A stretch of 64,000 nucleotides of DNA from Paludibacteraceae bacterium (GCA_017547145.1 JAFYQJ010000002.1:1-64000); one strand, 5' to 3'; positions 44,646 through 54,825 are shown, counted from the first letter of the stretch. Notes: a model not told the origin generated them from the letters alone. Program-made: numbers and translations.

Positions 44646-45434
44646 ATGAAAAAAGTATTTGGAATTCTAACAGTTTTGGCAGTTATGATGTTTGGAATGA
44701 CTGCAAATGTGATGGCACAAGAAGACGCTCCAGCTCCAGTAGCTCAAGAGCAAGTAGATTTACAAGAAGCTGAAGAGGCTCCTGCAGCAGAAGAAGCAGG
44801 CGTAGTTGGTCTTCATAAAGCTTTGAAAATCAAATTTATTGAAGGTGGTGCAGGCTTTATGGCTCTTGTAGCTTTCTGTTTGATTTTCGGTTTGGCTCTT
44901 TGTATTGAACGTATTCTTTATTTAAACCTTTCTGCTATCAATACAAAAAAATTATTGAATAAAATTGATGAGGCTTGGGCTGCAAATGGTGTTGAAGCTG
45001 CAATGGAAGTTTGCCGTAATACTCGTGGTCCTGTAGCATCTATTTTCTATCAAGGTCTTTCTCGTTATAGCGAAGGTGTAGATGTTGTAGAAAAAACTGT
45101 AGCATCTTATGGTTCAGTTCAACTTGGTTTGTTAGAGAAAAACTTATCTTGGATTACATTGTTTATTGCAACTGCTCCATCTTTGGGATTCTTGGGAACA
45201 GTGCTTGGTATGATTCAAGCGTTCGACAAAATTCAACAAGTAGGTGATATCTCTGCTACTGTTGTTGCTGGTGGTATCAAAGTTGCGTTGTTGACTACTA
45301 TGTGGGGGTTGATTGTAGCTGTAATTCTTCAAATGTTCTATAACTACATTTTGTCTCGTATTGACTCTTTGGTAAACGAAATGGAAGATTCTTCTATTTC
45401 ATTGCTAGATATCGTTGTGAAATATTCTAAATAA
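44646..45434 (+). CDS. exbB: ExbB/TolQ-type proton channel
   Basis: 262 residues. The N-terminal hydrophobic segment ends VMAQEDAPAPV and is followed by an Ala/Glu/Pro-rich stretch, a signal-peptide-like extension seen in Bacteroidota ExbB. Then come three TM regions; the last two include APSLGFLGTVLGMIQAFDKIQQVGDISATVVAGGIKVALLTTMWGL, the MotA/TolQ/ExbB signature. Drives TonB receptors with ExbD. First of a four-gene operon; 9-base gap to the next gene. Confidence 0.93.
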   Translation: MKKVFGILTVLAVMMFGMTANVMAQEDAPAPVAQEQVDLQEAEEAPAAEEAGVVGLHKALKIKFIEGGAGFMALVAFCLIFGLALCIERILYLNLSAINTKKLLNKIDEAWAANGVEAAMEVCRNTRGPVASIFYQGLSRYSEGVDVVEKTVASYGSVQLGLLEKNLSWITLFIATAPSLGFLGTVLGMIQAFDKIQQVGDISATVVAGGIKVALLTTMWGLIVAVILQMFYNYILSRIDSLVNEMEDSSISLLDIVVKYSK

Positions 45435-45443
45435 TTAAGGACT

Positions 45444-45920
45444 ATGTTAAATAAGTTGAATTTAATAACCAAAATCACGCTATGGGCACTCTTTGCAGTG
45501 AGCATCGTTGTTGCTGCGTTGATTTTTGTCGGTGGCGATGGCACTCCGCTCGAAGTGGGAGGTGAGTCGTTGTGGCAACCAAAGTTTACAGATGCCTTAA
45601 TTTATTGGATTTATGTATTAATAGGTTTAGTGTTGTTTATAACATTAGGTTTGAGTTTGTTACAATTTGTACAATCTTTTATTGCAAATCCTAAAAAAGG
45701 TGTAAAATCTTTGTGTATTATAGTAGCATTTGTTGCCGTGTTTGTAGTGTCTTGGTTTGTTGGAACTGGTGATGAAATAGCAATTGTAGGCTATGAAGGA
45801 ACTGATAATCAAGGTTTTTGGGCACAATTCACAGATATGTGTATTTACTCAATTTACATATTGGCAGCAGGTACAGTATTAGCCTTGTTGGGTTCTATAT
45901 TGTATTCTAAAATTAAATAA
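45444..45920 (+). CDS. Membrane protein of the ExbB-ExbD cluster
   Basis: 158 residues, three hydrophobic segments (about 8-28, 50-75, 87-105) plus one at the C-terminus (IYSIYILAAGTVLALLGSILYS). No known motif. Placed between exbB and two exbD genes, an arrangement repeated in Bacteroidota, so it is probably an accessory subunit of the energy-transducing motor. Function not established. Confidence 0.75.
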   Translation: MLNKLNLITKITLWALFAVSIVVAALIFVGGDGTPLEVGGESLWQPKFTDALIYWIYVLIGLVLFITLGLSLLQFVQSFIANPKKGVKSLCIIVAFVAVFVVSWFVGTGDEIAIVGYEGTDNQGFWAQFTDMCIYSIYILAAGTVLALLGSILYSKIK

Positions 45921-45931
45921 AATAAAAAACT

Positions 45932-46516
45932 ATGGCTAAAAGGAAATGTCCAGAAATCAATGCTAGTTCTATGGCAGATATTGCATTTCTTTTGCTTATA
46001 TTTTTCCTTGTAACAACTACTATGTCGGTAGATAAAGGTTTGTCGCGTCGTTTGCCACAACCATTGCCACCCGATATGGAAAAGCCAAGTGTTGAAGTAA
46101 ATAAGCGTAATACGTTTATTGTATTGCTTAATAGTAATAATCAATTGCTTGTGCAAGGTGAATTTTTAAATGTGAAAGATTTGCGAGAAAAAGCCAAAAC
46201 TTTTATAAAGAATGAATTTAATGATCCTAATATGCCTGTTAGAAAACCTATGGAGGTTGATTATTTTGGTACAGTAGAAGTAACAAAAGATCATATTATA
46301 TCATTGCAAAATGACCGTATGACGCAATATCAGGCTTATATTGAGGTTCAAAATGAATTAGTTGCTGCTTATAATGAATTGAGAGATGAGTTGTCTCGTG
46401 CTAAATTCGGAATTGCTTATGAAGCGTTAGACGAAGATAGACAAAAAGCGATTCAAACAATTTATCCTCAAAAAATATCAGAAGCAGAACCTAAAAACTA
46501 TGGAGGGAAAAAATAA
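45932..46516 (+). CDS. exbD: ExbD-type biopolymer transport protein, copy 1
   Basis: 194 residues. One TM near the N-terminus with the proton-relay Asp in SSMADIAFLLLIFFLVTTTM. The periplasmic domain follows; it is longer than enterobacterial ExbD because of an insertion containing DRMTQYQAYIEVQNELVAAYNEL. Overlaps the second exbD by one base. Confidence 0.9.
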   Translation: MAKRKCPEINASSMADIAFLLLIFFLVTTTMSVDKGLSRRLPQPLPPDMEKPSVEVNKRNTFIVLLNSNNQLLVQGEFLNVKDLREKAKTFIKNEFNDPNMPVRKPMEVDYFGTVEVTKDHIISLQNDRMTQYQAYIEVQNELVAAYNELRDELSRAKFGIAYEALDEDRQKAIQTIYPQKISEAEPKNYGGKK

Positions 46517-46992
46517 TGGCAAAAATTAGAAAAGCTGGAAAAAAAGAGGTACCTGCCTTGTCAACATCTTCGTTGCCTGACTTAATATTTTCATTATTAT
46601 TTTTCTTTATGGTTGCAACTTCGATGAAAGAGGTAACTTACATGGTAGAAATACGAGTGCCTGAAGCAACAGAGTTACAAAAATTGGAGAAAAAATCACT
46701 AGTGCGTTATATCTATATGGGTACACCACAACGTGAATATCAAAAGGCGTATGGTACTGAAACTCGTATACAATTGGATGATGCATTTGCTGATATTCGT
46801 CAATTGGAGGATTATGTTGTTCGTGAAAGAAGTGCTATGAAGGAAGATGAGCAAAGTCTTCTTACAATATCTATTAAGGCAGATAAGGATACTAAAATGG
46901 GTATAGTAACTGACGTTAAACAAGCTCTACGCCGTGCTTATGCATTGAAAATTAATTATGCAGCATCACAACGAACAGAATATCATCCATAA
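46516..46992 (+). CDS. exbD: ExbD-type biopolymer transport protein, copy 2
   Basis: 158 residues. TM segment STSSLPDLIFSLLFFFMVATS carries the conserved membrane Asp. Shorter periplasmic domain than copy 1, ending in the expected VKQALRRAYALKINYAA. Two unlike ExbD proteins encoded together imply a heteromeric ExbD pair. Terminator follows. Confidence 0.9.
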   Translation: MAKIRKAGKKEVPALSTSSLPDLIFSLLFFFMVATSMKEVTYMVEIRVPEATELQKLEKKSLVRYIYMGTPQREYQKAYGTETRIQLDDAFADIRQLEDYVVRERSAMKEDEQSLLTISIKADKDTKMGIVTDVKQALRRAYALKINYAASQRTEYHP

Positions 46993-47010
46993 TTCTATTC
47001 GTAATTTATA

Positions 47011-47046
47011 AAAAAGAAGAATATCGCTAGCGATATTCTTCTTTTT
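47011..47046. terminator. Terminator of the exb operon, 36-base palindrome
   Basis: A perfect inverted repeat with A5 on the left and T5 on the right; its core is GAAGAATATCGCT/AGCGATATTCTTC. A hairpin forms from the centre at 47028/47029. Confidence 0.92.
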
Positions 47047-47070
47047 GTTTTAAAAAATGGATATTTCTAA

Positions 47071-47101
47071 TTGTAAAAATCGGAAAAAAGACATATTTTT
47101 G
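47071..47101 (+). promoter_or_regulatory. Promoter of the leu operon
   Basis: TTG (47071-47073), 20-base spacer, TATTTTTG (47094-47101), then CAGATATG. Transcription should begin within a few bases of the leader-peptide ATG at 47107, giving a leaderless or very short-leadered message. Confidence 0.8.
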
Positions 47102-47106
47102 CAGAT

Positions 47107-47160
47107 ATGTTAAACAATTTACTAATTACATTGCTTGGTATAATTCTCTTACGTGATTAA
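47107..47160 (+). CDS. Leucine/isoleucine-rich leader peptide
   Basis: Encodes MLNNLLITLLGIILLRD (17 residues, stop TAA 47158-47160). Seven Leu and three Ile, no Val. Leu codons include TTA, CTA, TTG, CTT and CTC. It precedes a mutually exclusive hairpin pair and leuA. Peptides of this kind stall when charged Leu-tRNA (and here Ile-tRNA) is scarce and so allow read-through. Not conserved-by-eye with anything, as expected for leader peptides. Confidence 0.75.
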   Translation: MLNNLLITLLGIILLRD

Positions 47161-47232
47161 ACGGAAGTGAGTATAAGGTGTGTAATTATTTAAATAGCCT
47201 TTCTCACTTCAAGTGTGGAAGGCTTCTTTAAT
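47161..47232 (+). promoter_or_regulatory. Transcription attenuator before leuA
   Basis: Antiterminator: GAAGTGAG (47164-47171) pairs perfectly with CTCACTTC (47203-47210). Terminator: AGCCTTTCTCAC (47196-47207) pairs with GTGTGGAAGGCT (47213-47224), with one G-U and one T-T, loop TTCAA, followed by TCTTTAATAAAA. The two pairings share 47203-47209, so only one can form. Leader stop and antiterminator arm are 3 bases apart, so ribosome position decides. The U-tract is weak. Confidence 0.72.
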
Positions 47233-47244
47233 AAAAATTAAGTT

Positions 47245-48741
47245 ATGAGTGATAGATTATTTATTTTTGACACAACGTTGAGAGATGGAGAACAAGTCCC
47301 AGGTTGTCAGTTAAATACGATAGAAAAAATACAAGTTGCAAGGCAATTAGAAGCTCTTGGAGTTGATGTCATTGAGGCGGGTTTCCCAATTTCGAGTCCT
47401 GGTGATTTTAATTCTGTAATAGAAATATCGAAGGCTGTAACATGGCCTACTATTTGTGCTTTGACTCGTGCTGTAGAAAAAGATATAGATGTAGCTGTAG
47501 AAGCATTGCGATATGCAAAACATAAACGCATTCATACAGGTATTGGTACATCAGATTCACATATTAAATATAAATTTAATTCAAACCGAGAGGAAATTAT
47601 AGAGCGTGCAGTTGCAGCTGTTAAATATGCACGACGTTTTGTAGAAGATGTAGAATTTTATGCAGAAGATGCAGGGCGTACAGATAATGAATATTTGGCT
47701 CGAGTAGTTGAGGCTGTTATTAAAGCAGGAGCTACGGTTGTGAATATACCAGATACAACGGGTTATTGTTTGCCTTCGGAATATGGAGCTAAAATTAAGT
47801 ATTTAATGGAGCACGTAGATGGTGTTCATAAAGCAATTTTATCTACGCATTGTCATAATGATTTAGGTATGGCAACTGCAAATACAATAAGTGGTGTATT
47901 AAATGGTGCACGACAAGTAGAAGTAACTATAAATGGTATTGGCGAACGTGCAGGAAATACTTCGTTAGAAGAAATTGCAATGATTATAAAATCGCATAAT
48001 GATATTGATATACAGACAAATATAAACACTCAAAAAATTTTCCCAACAAGTAGAATGGTTTCAAGTTTGATGAATATGCCTGTGCAACCTAATAAGGCAA
48101 TTGTTGGACGAAACGCATTTGCTCATTCTTCAGGGATTCATCAAGATGGTGTTTTGAAAAATGTTCAAACGTATGAAATAATTGATCCAAAAGATGTGGG
48201 AATAGATGATAATGCGATAGTGTTAACTGCTCGAAGTGGTCGGGCGGCATTAAAACATCGTTTACAAGTGTTAGGGGTTGAACTCGATCAAAGTCGTTTG
48301 GACAAAATTTATGAAGATTTTCTAAAATTAGCAGATAAGAAAAAAGAAGTTAATGATGATGATGTACTTTTACTAGCAGGAGCAGAACGTACACATAATC
48401 ATCATATTAAGCTTGAATATTTGCAGGTAACAAGTGGTGTTGGAGTTCGCTCTGTTGCAAGTTTAGGCTTGAGTATTGCAGGTGAAAAATTTGAGGCAGC
48501 TTCGTCAGGGAATGGCCCTGTTGATGCAGCGATAAAAGCTTTAAAGCAAATTATTCATAGGCAAATGGTGCTTAAAGAATTTACTATTCAAGCTATTAGT
48601 AAAGGTAGCGATGATGTAGGTAAGGTCCATATGCAAGTAGAATATGAAGGAAGAGTGTACTACGGATTTGGAGCTAATACGGATATTGTTGCAGCTTCTG
48701 TTGAAGCTTATATTGATTGTATAAATAAATTTGTAAAATAA
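47245..48741 (+). CDS. leuA: 2-isopropylmalate synthase
   Basis: Condenses acetyl-CoA and 2-oxoisovalerate, the first committed step of leucine synthesis. 498 residues. Motifs: [16 protein letters not shown] (metal/acyl site, residues 8-23), [26 protein letters not shown] (metal His-His), [13 protein letters not shown]. The C-terminal regulatory LeuA dimer domain spans about 390-498, consistent with leucine feedback. Preceded by the attenuator; 6 bases before leuC. Confidence 0.95.
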   Translation: MSDRLFIFDTTLRDGEQVPGCQLNTIEKIQVARQLEALGVDVIEAGFPISSPGDFNSVIEISKAVTWPTICALTRAVEKDIDVAVEALRYAKHKRIHTGIGTSDSHIKYKFNSNREEIIERAVAAVKYARRFVEDVEFYAEDAGRTDNEYLARVVEAVIKAGATVVNIPDTTGYCLPSEYGAKIKYLMEHVDGVHKAILSTHCHNDLGMATANTISGVLNGARQVEVTINGIGERAGNTSLEEIAMIIKSHNDIDIQTNINTQKIFPTSRMVSSLMNMPVQPNKAIVGRNAFAHSSGIHQDGVLKNVQTYEIIDPKDVGIDDNAIVLTARSGRAALKHRLQVLGVELDQSRLDKIYEDFLKLADKKKEVNDDDVLLLAGAERTHNHHIKLEYLQVTSGVGVRSVASLGLSIAGEKFEAASSGNGPVDAAIKALKQIIHRQMVLKEFTIQAISKGSDDVGKVHMQVEYEGRVYYGFGANTDIVAASVEAYIDCINKFVK

Positions 48742-48747
48742 AAAGAA

Positions 48748-50148
48748 ATGGCAAATACATTATTTGATAAAATTTGGGATGCTCATATTGTTCAACAAGT
48801 AGAAGATGGTCCCACTCAACTTTACATTGATCGACTTTATTGTCATGAAGTAACAAGTCCACAAGCTTTTGAGGGAATGCGTAGCAGAGGTTTAAAATGT
48901 TTTCGCCCTCAAAATATTTATTGTATGCCAGACCATAATACTCCAACACACGATCAAGATAAACCGATAGAGGACGAAGTTTCGCGTACTCAAGTAGAAA
49001 CTTTGGCAAAAAATGCTAAAGATTTTGGTTTAGCTCATTTTGGTATGATGGATAAACGCAATGGAATTATTCACGTTGTTGGACCAGAAAGAGGTTTGAC
49101 TTTGCCTGGAATGACAATAGTTTGTGGCGATTCTCATACAAGTACACACGGAGCTATGGGGGCGGTGGCTTTTGGTATTGGTACAAGTGAGGTAGAAATG
49201 GTTTTAGCTTCGCAGTGTATTTTACAAACTCGTCCTAAAACAATGCGTATAACTATAGATGGAACTTTGAAAAAAGGTGTAACTGCAAAAGACGTAGCAT
49301 TGTATATGATGTCTAAAATGACAACTAGTGGTGCTACAGGTTATTTTGTTGAATACGCAGGGGAAGTTGTTAAAAATTTAACAATGGAAGGGCGTTTGAC
49401 TCTATGTAACCTCTCTATAGAGATGGGTGCTCGTGGTGGTATGGTCGCTCCAGATGAAACTACTTTTGAATATATAAAAGGTCGTGAAAATACGCCAAAA
49501 GGTGAAGATTGGGATAAAGCTTTAGCTTATTGGAAAACTCTAAAAAGCGATGATAATGCTGTGTTTGATAAAGAGGTAGTTTATCATGCTGAAGATATTG
49601 AGCCAATGATAACTTATGGTACAAATCCGGGAATGGGTATGGGCATAACGCAAGCAATACCGACAACAGATGATATGAACGAACAAGCAAAAATTTCGTT
49701 TAATAAATCGTTGAACTACATGGGATTTGAAGCAGGAGAAAAACTTCTCGGTAAAAAAGTTGATTATGTTTTTCTTGGAGCTTGTACAAATGGTCGTATA
49801 GAAGATTTTCGTGCGTTTGCTTCTATTGTAAAAGGGCGTAAAAAAGCCGATAATATTACAGCTTGGTTAGTGCCGGGCTCGTGGATGGTCGATGCACAAA
49901 TAAGAGAGGAAGGTTTGGATAAAGTTTTTACTGAAGCAGGATTTGAGATACGTCAACCAGGTTGTTCGGCATGTTTGGCAATGAACGATGACAAGATACC
50001 TGCAGGAAAATATGCAGTGTCTACGAGCAATCGTAATTTTGAGGGGCGACAAGGTCCAGGGGCTCGAACAATGTTGGCTAGCCCGCTAGTAGCTGCTGCA
50101 GCAGCTGTGACAGGTGTGGTAACTGACCCACGTGAATTAATGGATTAA
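48748..50148 (+). CDS. leuC: 3-isopropylmalate dehydratase large subunit
   Basis: 466 residues. [4Fe-4S] ligands in [12 protein letters not shown] and [13 protein letters not shown]. The active-site region [20 protein letters not shown] is present. With LeuD it isomerises 2- to 3-isopropylmalate, and in Ile synthesis by the citramalate route it also acts on citramalate. Followed by leuD after 19 bases. Confidence 0.96.
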   Translation: MANTLFDKIWDAHIVQQVEDGPTQLYIDRLYCHEVTSPQAFEGMRSRGLKCFRPQNIYCMPDHNTPTHDQDKPIEDEVSRTQVETLAKNAKDFGLAHFGMMDKRNGIIHVVGPERGLTLPGMTIVCGDSHTSTHGAMGAVAFGIGTSEVEMVLASQCILQTRPKTMRITIDGTLKKGVTAKDVALYMMSKMTTSGATGYFVEYAGEVVKNLTMEGRLTLCNLSIEMGARGGMVAPDETTFEYIKGRENTPKGEDWDKALAYWKTLKSDDNAVFDKEVVYHAEDIEPMITYGTNPGMGMGITQAIPTTDDMNEQAKISFNKSLNYMGFEAGEKLLGKKVDYVFLGACTNGRIEDFRAFASIVKGRKKADNITAWLVPGSWMVDAQIREEGLDKVFTEAGFEIRQPGCSACLAMNDDKIPAGKYAVSTSNRNFEGRQGPGARTMLASPLVAAAAAVTGVVTDPRELMD

Positions 50149-50167
50149 AACTAAAAAAGAGAAAAAA

Positions 50168-50764
50168 ATGAAACAGAAATTTGATATAATTACAAGTACT
50201 TGCGTTCCACTTCCATTAGAAAATGTGGATACCGACCAAATTATTCCTGCACGTTTTTTGAAAGCAACAACACGTGAAGAAAAGTTTTTTGGCGATAATT
50301 TGTTTCGTGATTGGCGTTATAATGCCGATGGCACTTTGAACAAAGATTTTGTATTAAACAATCCAACTTATAGCGGTCAAATATTGGTTGCTGGTAAAAA
50401 TTTTGGATCAGGATCAAGTCGTGAACATGCTGCTTGGGCTATTGCTGGTTATGGATTTAGAGTTGTTGTTTCGAGTTTCTTCGCTGATATTCATAAGAAT
50501 AACGAATTGAATAACTTCGTGTTGCCAGTGGTGGTGAGTGAAGAATTTTTATCAGAGTTGTTTGACTCTATCAATGCAAATCCAAAAATGGAAGTAGAGG
50601 TTGACCTTCCAAATCAAACCATTACAAATAAAGCAACAGGCAAGAGTGAAACGTTTGAAATAAATGCTTATAAAAAACATTGCTTGATAAATGGGTTGGA
50701 TGATATTGACTTTTTGTTGACCAACAAAGACAAAATTGAAGCATGGGAAACGCGTTCAAGATAG
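50168..50764 (+). CDS. leuD: 3-isopropylmalate dehydratase small subunit
   Basis: 198 residues. Motifs: [19 protein letters not shown], the catalytic loop [17 protein letters not shown], and a C-terminal swivel domain. The last 22 bases overlap the next gene, implying translational coupling. Confidence 0.95.
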   Translation: MKQKFDIITSTCVPLPLENVDTDQIIPARFLKATTREEKFFGDNLFRDWRYNADGTLNKDFVLNNPTYSGQILVAGKNFGSGSSREHAAWAIAGYGFRVVVSSFFADIHKNNELNNFVLPVVVSEEFLSELFDSINANPKMEVEVDLPNQTITNKATGKSETFEINAYKKHCLINGLDDIDFLLTNKDKIEAWETRSR

Positions 50765-52269
50765 AAATACTTGACACTACACTTCGCGATGGCGAACAAA
50801 CCTCGGGAGTCTCGTTTGCTACGCAGGAAAAAATGAGCATTGCTCGTTTTTTGCTCGAAGATTTAGGTGTCGATCGTTTAGAAGTGGCTTCAGCACGCGT
50901 TTCGCAAGGTGAGTTTGAAGCAGTTCGAATGATAGCCAAATGGGCTAAAAACAATGGTTTTCTTTCTAAAATAGAGGTCCTTGGTTTTGTAGATGGAGGT
51001 AAATCTATCGAATGGATAAAAAATGCTGGTTGTTGTGTGTTGAATTTGTTAAGCAAAGGCTCTTATAAACACGTAACGGAACAATTAGGAAAAACTCCTG
51101 AACAACATATTGCTGATATAAAAGCAGTAGTGTCTCAAGCTCATTCCGAAGGTTTTGATGTGAATTTTTATTTGGAAGATTGGAGTAATGGGATGTTACA
51201 TTCGTCCGACTATGTGTTTCAAATGCTAGATGCTTTGAAAACGATTGGTATTAAGCGTTTTATGTTGCCTGATACGTTAGGAATTTTAACGCCTACGCAA
51301 ACTGCCGATTTTTGTTCGCAAATGGTACAACGCTATCCCGATTTGCATTTCGATTTTCATGCACACAACGACTATGATATGGCCGTAGCAAATAGTTATG
51401 AAGCCGTAAAAGCTGGTATTCGTGGCGTGCATACTACGGTGAATGGTTTGGGCGAACGTGCGGGTAATGCACCACTTACAAGTGTAGTAGCTGTTTTGCA
51501 CGACCAATTAGGAATAAGAACTTCGATTCGTGAATCAAAAATATACCAAATTAGCAAGTTAGTAGAAACTTATTCTGGTGTGCGTATTCCGAATAATAAG
51601 CCTATTATTGGCGACAATGTGTTTACGCAATGTGCAGGAGTTCATGCCGATGGCGATGCTAAAAATGGTTTGTATTACAACGATTTAATTCCCGAACGTT
51701 TTGGACGTGTGCGTGAATATGCCCTTGGTAAAATGTCGGGTAAAGCTAATATTCGCAAAAATCTTGAGGCTCTTGGCATAAATCTCGACGAAGAGGCTAT
51801 GCGTAAGGTTACCGAACGGATTATTGAGCTTGGCGACAAAAAGCAGTTGGTTACGCCCGAGGAATTGCCCTTTATCGTTACCGATGTGTTGAAGCACGGG
51901 CAGCAAGAGCAACGCATACGAATGATAAACTATTCGCTTTCGTTGGCGTATGGATTGCGACCCTTGGCGTCTGTAAAAATTGAAATTGATGGAAACACCT
52001 ACGAGCAAAGTGCTGTGGGCGATGGTCAGTACAACGCCTTTACAAAAGCTCTTTGGAAGATTTATAAAAACCTGAATAAACCCATACCCGAGCTTATCGA
52101 CTATGCGGTGATAATACCTCCGGGCGGGCAAACCGACGCTTTGGTGCATACTACCATTACGTGGCGATTGCACGACAAGGTGTTTAAAACTCATGGTTTG
52201 GATGCCGACCAAACCGAGGCAGCCATAAAAGCAACGGTGAAAATGCTTAACCAAATAGAAAACATATAA
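50743..52269 (+). CDS. Citramalate synthase-like / second isopropylmalate synthase-family enzyme
   Basis: 508 residues. HMGL-like TIM barrel: [19 protein letters not shown] (8-26), [14 protein letters not shown] (metal His), [13 protein letters not shown]. The C-terminal LeuA dimer domain spans about 390-508. It is paralogous to leuA but clearly different. Bacteroidota leu operons commonly carry this second enzyme. It may be (R)-citramalate synthase (CimA, pyruvate plus acetyl-CoA to Ile) or an isopropylmalate-synthase variant; the Leu+Ile leader peptide favours CimA. No leuB follows; a structured RNA element begins 23 bases downstream. Confidence 0.75.
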   Translation: MGNAFKIEILDTTLRDGEQTSGVSFATQEKMSIARFLLEDLGVDRLEVASARVSQGEFEAVRMIAKWAKNNGFLSKIEVLGFVDGGKSIEWIKNAGCCVLNLLSKGSYKHVTEQLGKTPEQHIADIKAVVSQAHSEGFDVNFYLEDWSNGMLHSSDYVFQMLDALKTIGIKRFMLPDTLGILTPTQTADFCSQMVQRYPDLHFDFHAHNDYDMAVANSYEAVKAGIRGVHTTVNGLGERAGNAPLTSVVAVLHDQLGIRTSIRESKIYQISKLVETYSGVRIPNNKPIIGDNVFTQCAGVHADGDAKNGLYYNDLIPERFGRVREYALGKMSGKANIRKNLEALGINLDEEAMRKVTERIIELGDKKQLVTPEELPFIVTDVLKHGQQEQRIRMINYSLSLAYGLRPLASVKIEIDGNTYEQSAVGDGQYNAFTKALWKIYKNLNKPIPELIDYAVIIPPGGQTDALVHTTITWRLHDKVFKTHGLDADQTEAAIKATVKMLNQIENI

Positions 52270-52292
52270 TATAAACTTATAAAAACTTTTTT

Positions 52293-52546
52293 GCCTATGA
52301 AGTAAATGCGTAGTTTTTTACGCACATTTTGAAAATATTGGAAATAGCGTTAAGTATAGCTTGAATATCTGAAACCTTCGACAAGTTTTAAATCCTATCG
52401 AGTGACTACTGATAACGTTCACGTGCAAGCGTGAGCTTTATTGTTTAGTTTGATAGGATAAGGTAAGTCGAAGACCTCAGATATTCAGAAAAAACAAATT
52501 AGCATCACGCTATTTTTATGTGCGTAAGTTTAGTTTTTTTAGGTGC
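52293..52546 (+). ncRNA. Structured RNA element, copy A
   Basis: About 254 bases sharing start (GCCTATGAA), core (GAAAATATTGGAAATAGCG) and end (TTTAGGTGC) with copy B. Predicted helices: GCCTA/TAGGT (52293-52297 with 52540-52544); TTACGCACAT/ATGTGCGTAA (52318-52327 with 52518-52527), competing with local TGCGTA/TACGCA; AATAGCGT/ACGCTATT (52343-52350 with 52507-52514); GAATATCTGA/TCAGATATTC; TTCGAC/GTCGAA; ATCCTATC/GATAGGAT; apical GTTCACG/CGTGAGC. It starts 23 bases after the preceding stop and ends 57 bases before the lipoprotein ATG 52604. The remaining 334-base gap holds no gene. Identity as RNA rests on covariation with copy B. Confidence 0.72.
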
Positions 52547-52603
52547 TGCGGAGTAACTCGAAAAGCCGTAAAGTGAGTAGAGGTAAAAAATATTGAATAG
52601 AAT

Positions 52604-53911
52604 ATGAAAAACAAATTAATTTATACTTTATTAATTGGTTTATTTTTATTGTTTACTGGATGTGAATCAAACCGAAATGAATCAAAATCTATTTCTAAGA
52701 TGAATATTGGAGATGCAACAACACTTTTTATTGCATCAAGTGCTAATGGAATGGCTGAAATCTCGCCAAAAGGAAATAATGATGCAGCTGTGGCTACAAA
52801 ACGTCTTTTTAAAATTACGGAAGATGGAGTTGTAGAGGATGTTGTTTATACAGATGAAGAAGGAAATGAAATAACAGAAACGTATATTCCAGAAAATATG
52901 TATTTTATAGAAAATTCTCCATATTTCTTTGCAGAATTTAGGGGTGATTTTGGGATGAAACAATATCTTGTAAATAAACATACAGGTGCAGTTTATGATG
53001 CATCAGGTGTAATAGATCTTTATTCTTTGGCTGAATCTGATTTTTTTGCAAATGCACCTCTTTTTGTTACAGATGGATATGGAAATATTTATTATAGTAG
53101 TTATGACTACAACAGTGGTAACGATAGAGTGCATAAAATTGATATTTCAAATATCAACCAAATTGTACATGAAGCTCTTACTCCTATAACAGACAATCTT
53201 GATAGATTTGTATCTAGTACAAATGGAGAGTTGTTTTATGAGTATTATAGTGGTGGTGATAGTAAATATCGTTTACGTTCTGCTGGTGGTAAACTAATTC
53301 CTTTTAGTTTAAGAGCTGATTTTAGCTATAATAATATGGCATTTAGGGGGTTGGATGGAAAGTTGCATATCTTAGATAGAAACTGCTTACAAACTATTTC
53401 TTTTTCTGATTATGGGGATATCACCTTAGATACTATCATTAATGTGGAAGACTTAATGTATGACTTAGGATGTGATGCTGCTTCTCCTTATAATCCATAT
53501 TTAGTAACACTAGAAAATCGAATTCTTGCTATTGGCAAATATAGTGCCGCTATGGTATTAGATAGTGATAATAAAGATGATATAACAGGAAATGTTTTTG
53601 ATATTAATGACAATATGCGAATAAGAGATTTTCATTATACAGATTCGTATATCTATTGTTGTGGAGAGATATCGGGTAACTTTTCGTTGGTTAGAATAGA
53701 TCCTTATACATATTCTAAAGAAGTCATTATGCAGAATAATGATTATGAAATTTATTCATTTACGGTATTGAATGATGAAACTATTATGTTTAATGGTTTG
53801 AGGTTATCAGATGGTAAAAACATAATTGCTTCAATAGATAAGAATGGAAAGTTTAAAATACTTGACGAAACATTGAACTCTCAAGAGTCTGTTTTAGAAC
53901 GTATACAATAA
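52604..53911 (+). CDS. Lipoprotein, beta-propeller-like, unknown
   Basis: 435 residues. Lipobox LLFTGC gives Cys20. The mature chain shows repeating beta-strand blocks with aromatic and Gly-Asn turns (DGYGNIYYSSYD, GGDSKYRLRSAGGKLIPF, LDGKLHILDRN), suggesting a beta-propeller; no exact repeat or catalytic motif. Preceded by structured RNA element A. Its stop codon abuts that of the convergent kinase gene with no spacer, in the 14-base palindrome ACAATAATTATTGT (53905-53918). Confidence 0.7.
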   Translation: MKNKLIYTLLIGLFLLFTGCESNRNESKSISKMNIGDATTLFIASSANGMAEISPKGNNDAAVATKRLFKITEDGVVEDVVYTDEEGNEITETYIPENMYFIENSPYFFAEFRGDFGMKQYLVNKHTGAVYDASGVIDLYSLAESDFFANAPLFVTDGYGNIYYSSYDYNSGNDRVHKIDISNINQIVHEALTPITDNLDRFVSSTNGELFYEYYSGGDSKYRLRSAGGKLIPFSLRADFSYNNMAFRGLDGKLHILDRNCLQTISFSDYGDITLDTIINVEDLMYDLGCDAASPYNPYLVTLENRILAIGKYSAAMVLDSDNKDDITGNVFDINDNMRIRDFHYTDSYIYCCGEISGNFSLVRIDPYTYSKEVIMQNNDYEIYSFTVLNDETIMFNGLRLSDGKNIIASIDKNGKFKILDETLNSQESVLERIQ

Positions 53912-54748
53912 TTATTGTTTATGAAATTCCACCAATTCTTCGATAGGAACTTGTGCTATATGGCTGAAGTTGAGGCCAAAATCGTAGGCTGCTACTTCGA
54001 GTACATCGGCAAAGTGGTAAGCCACGGAGCCTGTAAAAGCTATCGGTAGCGTACGGAAGTCGGGGTAATGCACTATGTTGCGGGCAAAAAACGCTATGAA
54101 TGCATCGAACACCAAATTGTAGCAGTAGGGCTCGGCTATGTTTTCCGACAAAAATGGCGTGAATTGTGCTAAATAGCGATTGGGCAGAGGTTGTCGATAT
54201 ACGTTTTCGACAGCCTCTTTTGCTGTTAAGTGGTATTTGTCAGCAAAAAGTTCTGCTATGCTGTCGGGCATTTGTCGCTTAAGAAAATCGGAAACTAATG
54301 TTCGACCGAGATAAGCTCCGCTGCCTTCGTCGCCAAGAATAAACCCAAGCGGCGGAGTGTTTTGCGTGATGTTTGTTCCATCGTAAAGGCATGAATTTGA
54401 GCCTGTTCCCAATATGCAGGCAATGCCTTCGGAATGTCCGCAGAGGGCTCTGGCAGCACCTAATAAATCCGAATCAACTTCGATGATTGCGTTTGCAAAA
54501 ACGGATTTTAGGGCAGTGGCTACAATCGGTTGTTTCTCGGGAATGCACCCTGCACCATAGAAATAAACCTCTTTGACCGAAGCCGAAACGGTGGCAAATG
54601 GCAATTCCGATTTTATCAGTTGCGATATCATATCGGCAGTTTGATAAAACGGATTGATACCGTTTGTTCTTTTTTTATCGACAATATGATTATTGTTGAT
54701 TAAAATCCAATCGGTTTTTGTAGAACCTGCATCAGCAATTAGTTTCAT
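53912..54748 (-). CDS. BadF/BadG-type ASKHA kinase, probable N-acetylglucosamine kinase
   Basis: 278 residues. MKLIADAGSTKTDWILINN is the phosphate-1 motif; IACILGTGSNSCLYDG and LGFILGDEGSGAYLGR are the further ATP/substrate motifs typical of GlcNAc kinases in Bacteroidota. Diverges from the NagB-PIG-L gene at 54889, consistent with amino-sugar catabolism. Other sugars cannot be excluded. Confidence 0.8.
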   Translation of the reverse strand: MKLIADAGSTKTDWILINNNHIVDKKRTNGINPFYQTADMISQLIKSELPFATVSASVKEVYFYGAGCIPEKQPIVATALKSVFANAIIEVDSDLLGAARALCGHSEGIACILGTGSNSCLYDGTNITQNTPPLGFILGDEGSGAYLGRTLVSDFLKRQMPDSIAELFADKYHLTAKEAVENVYRQPLPNRYLAQFTPFLSENIAEPYCYNLVFDAFIAFFARNIVHYPDFRTLPIAFTGSVAYHFADVLEVAAYDFGLNFSHIAQVPIEELVEFHKQ

Positions 54749-54825
54749 AACTCGTAAAAATGAAATAGATAAAACAAAGAAAGTTAAAAATACTGGAGTT
54801 TACAAATAAAAATGGAGTTTGATGT

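Noticed and set aside
53905-53918. ACAATAATTATTGT as a terminator between convergent genes
   Set aside because: Only a short AT palindrome spanning both stop codons, with no loop or T-run.
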